From the NCBI RefSeq assembly GCF_016808095.1, contig NC_068975.1:22079501-22143500 (forward strand): DNA of 64,000 nucleotides, given 5' to 3'. Position 1 is the first letter of the stretch. Each line of letters begins with the position of its first letter. Made by a program: the position numbers and the translations under genes. This DNA comes from Vigna angularis (lineage: Eukaryota; Streptophyta; Magnoliopsida; Fabales; Fabaceae). Positions 57,445-64,000 of this stretch are shown here, in pieces. The notes under the pieces are model-generated. The model saw only the letters and a program-made list of their open reading frames with translations. It searched no databases and was not told the origin of the DNA.

Positions 57445-60400
57445 TTACGATGGGAGAAGAGGTTGTTGTGCACCTTTGACAAAGGTGGCAAGCTCTGTTG
57501 GTGCTACCACCATTCTTAACCACTTTTGTAGCTCTTCACCCTCAACTTTCTCCTTTTCTGAAGAATAAGCACCACTACAACATCAGAACTAAGCCCAGAA
57601 TGACGAGTTTCAACATCAGTATCGTATACATTCACGAAAGTAAATGATGCTAACATCTCAAATTAATTAAAATCCCTTACATGACCAATTTTTTGAATAA
57701 TAAACTCCAGGTGGAATGAACTTGTAAGCCTAAATCTAATCTCCACTCCTACTTGATAGATTTTAGAAGCTGTAAATCCAAATCTAGCATAATTATTCGT
57801 GCAATTTCACTGATGGCTTAATGACACAAATGAATATACAAACAACACATGCATACGGTCAGATGAGCATTTGTTCACACTTCAGACCAAATAGCTAATG
57901 CCAGGGGGCATGTAACATTGGTATCAAGAGTTATGAACACGTTCAAGAATAATTCATTATATTATTTATTTAAACAGTACTACCTTAACACTAAACATAT
58001 CAATCAATCATTAAAGTATGTTATAAGATATTACATGTATTCATTGCTATTAATTTGTGATGGCCGGAGAACACTGCTAGATCACCTAACATTGAGAACA
58101 GTAAGCATAATTACCTTCCAAATCAGCACCAAGACCCTCCAAAACAGTTGGATTTGCTCGGATAATGGATAGTGCTACAGCCAGTGCAGACTGCAGTAAT
58201 GTTTGCACCTCTTTTTGAACAAGATCAACAAGATGTCCCTGTTGAATTCAGACCAAAATCAGCATAAGAAAGAAATTGAATAGGAAGAAGAAAAAGTTAC
58301 AGAACTGCAAGACCTGATCCCTTCCCCAAGGAACTGCTCCCCCAAATTCATCAACTCCACCACTAGAAAGTGTGGCTATTGAAACAGGGCCTATGGTCTG
58401 ATTAAGACCATATTCAGCTATAGCCTTGTATGCCATGTCAGTTGCCCGTCGTATGTCATCAAGTGCTCCTGTTGATACTCGACCAGAAAAAGCAATTTCT
58501 TCAGCAGCACGTCCTCCAAGAAGGGTAACCAGGCGACCATGCAACTCATCAACAAATAGCAAGTATCTATCCTCGGTTGTTGGAGGAATATAAGTAAATC
58601 CCAAAGCCCCTCCTGACCTTGGCAATATACTTAGTTTCTGATGACAAACACGATATTAAGGCACTGAATCATACTTAAAATGTATTTAAAGATTAATGAA
58701 GATCAACATATAGATTTCCAAGATACAAGTTATATATACACAAGTAGGCAGCAAATTTTAAGAGTAGCTTCTACAACTGTGAGTACTTGTTTACAAATAA
58801 TATGACGATGAATAAAAAAATGAAGCACAACCGAAACTTAATGGAGCACGGTATATACAGTACTTTGCCTGCAGAAGCTCCTGTCTCAGATTTTCACAAT
58901 TTCACCTTACTTCTATGATAGGTTTCTGAATTGGAAACCTATCTAATTCGCACTATCACACACAAAACAAACAGAAAAAGAGTATGAACTGTATATTTTT
59001 GTATAACTCCACAGCCACACCCACCAAGAGAGCCAAGTTGTCTCTCCACAGGATAGGAATAATCCTGTCTATACACTAATACAATTCAAAAGGTGTCCAA
59101 AATCAGAATACAATAGCTCTTTTATAGGAGCTTTATTTCCCACCCAAATACTAATACAGTTATAACTACCTAACGCTTCTCCCCCGCTTTATTCCCTTTT
59201 CTCTTTCTTTCATAAACTATCCATTTCCTATCATTACCCACAGCCTGATGTGAAACCTTGTCCTCAAGGTTGAAGTCTGGGAATTGTTCCTAGATAGTTA
59301 GCACATCCTCTCATGTTGCTGCCTTACTATCTATTATAGTTGGAACTGTGAGCACAGTTATGACTGTGCATTCTGCAAATTCTTGTCTTATCACTTGTTG
59401 TAAAATGGCATCTGTTGCAGAGCCAATAGACGCAGTAATTTCATCTAGGACAAGTATTCTGTTTCTCTTAAGTAGTACTCTACCAAGGTAAAACAGTTGG
59501 CGCTGTCCCAAACTCCAATTTCCACCTTCGTCCCTCCCAGAAGAGTCCAAGAGACCTGGTAGCTTGCCGACTGTGTCCTTTAGCTGGCATTTCTCTATAA
59601 CCTTCCATATTTCATCATCTTCATAGAAGCCCAGTGGGTCCACGTTGGTCCTAATGCTGCCCTTGAAAAGAGTTGGTTCTTAAGGGGTGATGCTTAGTTT
59701 CGTTTTCAAATCCTTTAACCCCATCAAGCATATGTTGATCCCATCTATTAGAATATCACCTCTTGAAGGTTCAACTAAGCGAAACAAAGCACTGATAAGT
59801 GTATTTTTGCCACTTCCAGTCCTCCCAACAACTCCCACTCTACTCCCTTCTAGAAACGTACAGTTTATACCCTTGAGAACTAATTGAGCATTTGGACGAT
59901 ATCTAATCTCTAGGGCTCGAAGATCGATCCTACCCTTGGAAGGCCATGAAGATGAAGGTCTGTGATCCTCCACAATGGCAGGAGGCTCTGATGGAATGTG
60001 AATGAATTGCTTGATTCTTTCAGCAGAGATGATATGGTCAGACAACATGCTATACATCCTACTCCAAAATACTTGGGATTCTTTCAATGTCAATGCATAA
60101 GAAAGAGACAATCCCACAAGACCCGATGATACAGATTCCCTGGGAAGTAGAATAAGTAATGCAGCTGCTGAATACTGCCACGTTTTGAAATATTTCAATC
60201 CTTAAAATTGACCATTCCGTGGCCACATTCGCGTGAAAGAACACTGCTGCATCCATGTCCACAAGCTTTAGGTAGTTGTTGAAAAATCTGTTTACCATGT
60301 TCAATGCTCTTATAGTAACCACCCCAAGTGATGTCTCGGCAGTAAAATTCATGACAAGAGCTTTTGGGTTCCATTGATCCTCATCGATTCCCTTGAAGAG

Positions 60401-63400
60401 GCTTGATAATATCCATCTATTGTGAACATGATTCGGTGGATTATATTTTGGACTGGAGGTAGGTCCCTGGGCTCATTAAAAACTTCTCCCAAAACTGACA
60501 ACAGCTGCTGCAACTCCTCCGTTTGGACCCCTGTTAAGTCTGGACTGGTTTCTGCGATCTCTGGGTTTATCTCTGCCTTTCCCAAAGTCCAAACCAAAGT
60601 CACCACCTCCACCGCTTTCATTTTCATCAATGCTTTCAGTGCCACTATTTTTCCTGCCAAGGTGGGATCCCCGTTTATTGTTACCACTTTTTCCCCCTGT
60701 TTGTAAACCATCTTTAATTCTCCCCATTTAATGGTCACTGCCCCCAGTTTAGTTAACCACTCCATCCCCAAAATCAAATCTACTCCTCCTAATTCAAACA
60801 AATAAAAATTTTCAAATACCTCCGTTTCACCAACATTTACTGGAACATCCCTGCAACAGCCCCGTGTTTGTTTTTTTCGGCCATCTCCCAAATTCACCCT
60901 GTACGGTGGGGTCTCTTCTACAGGTAAGCCTAGCTCTTCCACCAACTCTGTTGCTATAAAGTTGTGGCTAGCGCCACTGTCAATGAGAATCATCACATTC
61001 TTCCTCCGAACCCAACCCTGTAACTTCATGGTTTTGCGCTGAGTGAGCCCGCTAGCAAAAAACGACGATAACTCCATGCGGTTCAGATCAGCTTCTTCTC
61101 CACCTTCTTCCTCTTCGTCATCGTCAACTTCGTCTTCACCCATGATCACCACCCGCAAGCTTCTTCCTGGGCAACGATGTCCCGGACTGTAAGGGCCACC
61201 ACACTGGAAGCACAAACCCTCTTCCCTCCTCCTGACGTACTCGGGGTAAGGCAGATTGCTTACTCCTCTTCCGCGACTGTCGCTCACGGTACTATTCCAG
61301 CTCGGGACGCTGTCGTTCCCTGAGGACCTTCCCTTCGAGTCGTCGCCGCCTCTCTGCTACCCCTGATCGTCCCAGACCTGGTTTGAACGTTTCCGATTGT
61401 CCCAGACCCGGTTTGAACGGTTCCGATCTCGCTATGGTGCCGGTCCTACCTTGATATCGCCCCCACGACTGGCTGCCCTTGGTTTCGGTTCCTCCCGCCT
61501 TCTGCGCGCCTCGACTCGTCTTCTCCACGTCTCGCGCAACCTCCATCGCTGTTAATAAATTCTGAGGATTATGCGGACGGATCTGACTTCGAACTTCCCC
61601 TTGCAGACCCGCGACAAAATATCCAAGGAGCTGATCCTCCGTCATGTCCTTCGTTTGCACCCCTAACATTTCAAATTCCTAGATGTACTCATCGACGGTG
61701 TTGTTCTGTTTTACCATCACTAGTCTCTCAAACATTGTTCCTCTGTCGCGACCTCCAAATCTCCTTATCAGAGCTTCCCGCAAGCCTTCCCATGTTGTCG
61801 CCTGAGTTTTCTCTTTCCAGAAGCGGAACCAATAACTCGCGCCCCCTTCCATGCAGACGTACGCCAGTCGGAGTTTTTCCCTTTCCGTCACCTTATGGAT
61901 CTCAAAAAATTTCTCTGTGTGAGAAATCCACCCTAGCGGATCGATTCCTTCGAAGGTTGGTAACTCGATCCTCTTCACCTAGTTTCGTTGCGCGCCACTC
62001 GAAACTTCTTCACCATCGCCTTCTCTTTGTCCTCCTTCGTTTCTCGAATCTTGACTTCCCTCTTGATGGCTCTCGGCATTTCGTCCTCTCTCTCCAAACA
62101 TTCGCATAAATTCTCTAAGTTCTTGTCGTAAGCTCATCGTCTCCGCCTTCAACCCATCCACAGTCGTCTCCAAAGCCTCCATTCGACCCTCCAGCACATT
62201 CATCCTTCCCTCCATTCTTCCTTCTAGTGCATTTAATTTTCCCTCCATCTCACTCCTGTCTCTCACTGATCCGGCAGGTCGGAACAAATTGATAGGTTTC
62301 TGAATTGGAAACCTATCTAATTCGCATTGTCACACACAAAACAAATAGAAAAAGAGTATGAACTGTATATTTTTGTATAACTGCACAACCACACCCACCA
62401 AGAGAGCCAAGTCCTCTCTCCACAGGATAGGAATAATCCTGTCTATACACTAATACAATTCAAAAGGTGTCCAAAATCAGAATACAATAGCTCTTTTATA
62501 GGAGCTTTACTTCCCGCCCAAATACTAATACAGTTATAACTACCTAACGCTTCTCCCCCGCTTTATTCCCTTTTCTCTTTCTTTCATAAACTATCCATTT
62601 CCTATCATTCTATTTATCAGATATCGCTCCCGAACTTTTTACATTATTCACCATAACAGCTAGAATTTCTAAATATCAACAATGCAAAATTGCTAGTGAA
62701 AATTAACCCATCCACCTCATCTCTCATCCCCAACCCCATATAAGAAAAAACAATTTCAGGCCAATGGCTAAGAATCTCAAAAGCAAAGCCAATATGAACT
62801 AGAAATAATCAATCATCACAGTAAATTTAAACATAAATACAGTAATTCTAGTTGTAGGTTAATATACCAAGAATCCTAAAAGCTAGCAACTGAAATCCAA
62901 AATTTAAAATAGGCAATATGCATCCTCGATCCGAATGAGCATTTTTTAGTTACCAGTATGAGCATCTTCAACCATTTACCTCAACACGTGGTTGTCCAGG
63001 AAGAAGCTTTGCAACTGCAGTACCTACTACAGCATGACCAGCCTCATGTCGTGCAACTACAGCCTTCTCGCTTCCTTGCAACTTGGCAGTCTTCTTCTCT
63101 ATGCCCTAAAACAAATAATGTTTCATATTAACACTTGCAGAACTGAAATTTTTAATTTCATGCTCATTTGACAGAGAAAAATCTGACCAAACTACAAGCA
63201 GTAGCAGTTAAGTGTGTAAAAATTAGATACATAAACATCCAAGATCATTAAAAGAAGCAAAGGACATCAAAATTTTGGTTATCACTTGAGTACAAGTTAG
63301 ACTACTTTTATCCATACCATACAACTAAGTAGAGCAGTAAGCACCAACTAATTAGAGTGAATTATAGGCCATCTTGAGAAAGTTTGACTTACAGCTATAG

Positions 63401-64000
63401 ATCTTTCTACAGCTTGGATGAAATCAAGTTTTTCCACCACAGTTTTATTTTGTCTTCCCGCAAGTAGAGCAGCCTCATTTACAAGGTTTGCAAGATCAGC
63501 TCTGTAACAATATAACAAGCAAGGTAGTCAAATTCGGGAATTCTACCTTTAGGAAAGGGGTAAAAATTGTTATGAGAATCACAAGATTTAACAAAATTAA
63601 TACACATTTGGTAATATTCTTATAAATTAATATATACGCAAAATAGTGTGTGTGTGTGTGTGTGTATATAACCCATATTCCATAAATGTCATGAATCATA
63701 TTAACAAGTCATAGCCCATAAATTAGTAAAAGCTTAACAACACTAAAACACAAGTACAAAAAACATCAAGTTAGCTAACACGACATAAAATTTGAAAACC
63801 TCAAGCAAATAGTAATATTTTAATCTTAGAGTCTAGATGTCTAATCTTATAAATGCGCCACATTATAATCACAAGGATCCAACATTTGATCCTCATCTTC
63901 AGCTCCATCAACTGGGAACAAGGCAACAGAAAAAAAAAAGGTGGGTGTGGGGAACAACGAGATAGCAAGAGGGTGCACTCAAACAGAAACGGCAAAACCA
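57445..64000 (-). CDS. Chloroplast FtsH ATP-dependent zinc metalloprotease (FTSH7/9 type), 3' part
   Basis: Coding exons on the minus strand: 63501-63393, 63105-62980, 58637-58314, 58238-58115 and 57557-57445, with GT-AG junctions in frame; earlier exons with the AAA ATPase domain lie beyond the right edge. The exons give [16 protein letters not shown] (end of the AAA lid), the zinc-binding [11 protein letters not shown] (HEXXH), [38 protein letters not shown] with the acidic DDIRRAT that supplies the third zinc ligand, [13 protein letters not shown], and a C-terminus [17 protein letters not shown] to stop at 57445. The tail is like the FTSH7/FTSH9 pair of plant chloroplasts, which degrade membrane proteins. 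The intron 62979-58638 is 4.3 kb because a gypsy element lies in it; without that it would be about 650 bp. Splice sites are intact. Confidence 0.93.
59325..60414 (-). pseudogene. Captured ABCC (MRP-type) transporter fragment, apparently intron-free
   Basis: Translation gives, across three frames, the second membrane domain and second nucleotide-binding domain of a plant ABCC transporter: [74 protein letters not shown], Walker [21 protein letters not shown] (usual GKST, here GKNT), signature [19 protein letters not shown] and Walker [13 protein letters not shown]. It ends TVPTIIDS. One frameshift at about 60355, another at about 60190, and a stop at 59682-59680 (Gln to stop before EPTLFKG) disable it. 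No intron is seen over about 1.09 kb, which fits capture through an RNA intermediate. Closest to MRP8/ABCC10-type proteins by memory. Confidence 0.88.
60415..62248 (-). pseudogene. Ty3/gypsy gag-protease remnant
   Basis: Starts [17 protein letters not shown] with a coiled-coil-like repeat, then gag core phrases ([40 protein letters not shown]), a gag zinc knuckle [14 protein letters not shown] at about 61210-61165, and an aspartic protease with DSGASHNFI near 60985-60960 and [11 protein letters not shown] near 60780. Two in-frame TAG stops (61981-61979 and 61681-61679) and a frameshift at about 61290 break it. The frame runs on directly into the ABCC piece. Confidence 0.85.
63642..63665. repeat. 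(TG)n microsatellite in an FTSH intron
   Basis: About ten or eleven TG units followed by TATATA. Confidence 0.9.

Larger units (their letters stand above)
58916..62607 (-). mobile_element. Ty3/gypsy LTR element carrying a captured ABCC transporter fragment
   Basis: LTRs at 58916-59233 and 62290-62607 (318 bp each) are nearly identical; on the + strand they start TGATAGGTTTCTG and end TTTCCTATCA. Target duplication TTCTA is at 58911-58915 and 62608-62612. Minus-strand order: LTR, gag (62248 to about 61290), zinc knuckle and protease (61287 to about 60415), ABCC fragment (about 60414-59325), a short pol C-terminal remnant ([11 protein letters not shown], about 59285-59250), LTR. Reverse transcriptase, RNase H and integrase are absent. 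It is transcribed in the same direction as the host FTSH gene. Confidence 0.93.

Noticed and set aside
59311..60352. A functional ABC transporter gene inside the FTSH locus
   Set aside because: The sequence lacks the first half of the protein, has a stop and frameshifts, and is enclosed by the LTRs of a gypsy element.

Overview
The window is nuclear DNA from a flowering plant. Split genes with GT-AG introns, plastid-targeted enzymes, a TPP riboswitch downstream of a THIC gene and many LTR retrotransposons all show this. The protein sequences and repeat families look legume-like, nearest to Phaseoleae (Vigna, Phaseolus, Glycine); that placement is inference from resemblance, not from a search.

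Layout. 1-6142: a very long LTR-like region of a Ty3/gypsy element, probably Tat/Ogre lineage, with CpG-rich GTTCGTCC arrays, four 70-bp tandem units and a tRNA-Arg-type primer binding site at its end. 8852-11508: a 2.66-kb solo LTR with a perfect 5-bp target duplication. 12369-18910 (+): a ten-exon plastid anion/phosphate transporter of the PHT4 family. 20574-22343 (-): a two-exon CYP86A1-type fatty acid omega-hydroxylase (root suberin). 22862-23788: a CACTA-like non-autonomous DNA transposon. 24964-29227: a gag-only Ty1/copia-type element that split a 46-bp minisatellite. 29450-36600: AT-rich intergenic DNA holding a 2-kb degenerate 48-bp satellite. 36744-37019 (+) and 38257-38619 (-): two small single-exon genes. 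40777-41720: a decayed FAR1/MULE transposase. 42742-43818: an internally deleted copia element carrying a TRIM LTR. 45168-49579 (-): THIC with its riboswitch. 53354-54496: a TRIM with three LTRs. 57445 to the right edge (-): the 3' part of a chloroplast FTSH7/9-type metalloprotease gene.

The most unusual object is at 58916-62607, inside an FTSH intron. It is a Ty3/gypsy element with intact 318-bp LTRs and a TTCTA target duplication. Most of its pol region has been replaced by an apparently intron-free piece of an ABCC (MRP-type) transporter, joined nearly in frame to the gag-protease part. This is a captured host-gene fragment; stops and frameshifts show it no longer encodes an intact protein.

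The genes do not form a pathway together. THIC (thiamin pyrimidine synthesis), the PHT4 transporter and FTSH are plastid functions, and CYP86A1 is an ER suberin/cutin enzyme; they are ordinary neighbours in a repeat-rich plant region. THIC shows the clearest regulation: a promoter-like stretch with an evening element far upstream, and the TPP aptamer downstream of the stop codon.
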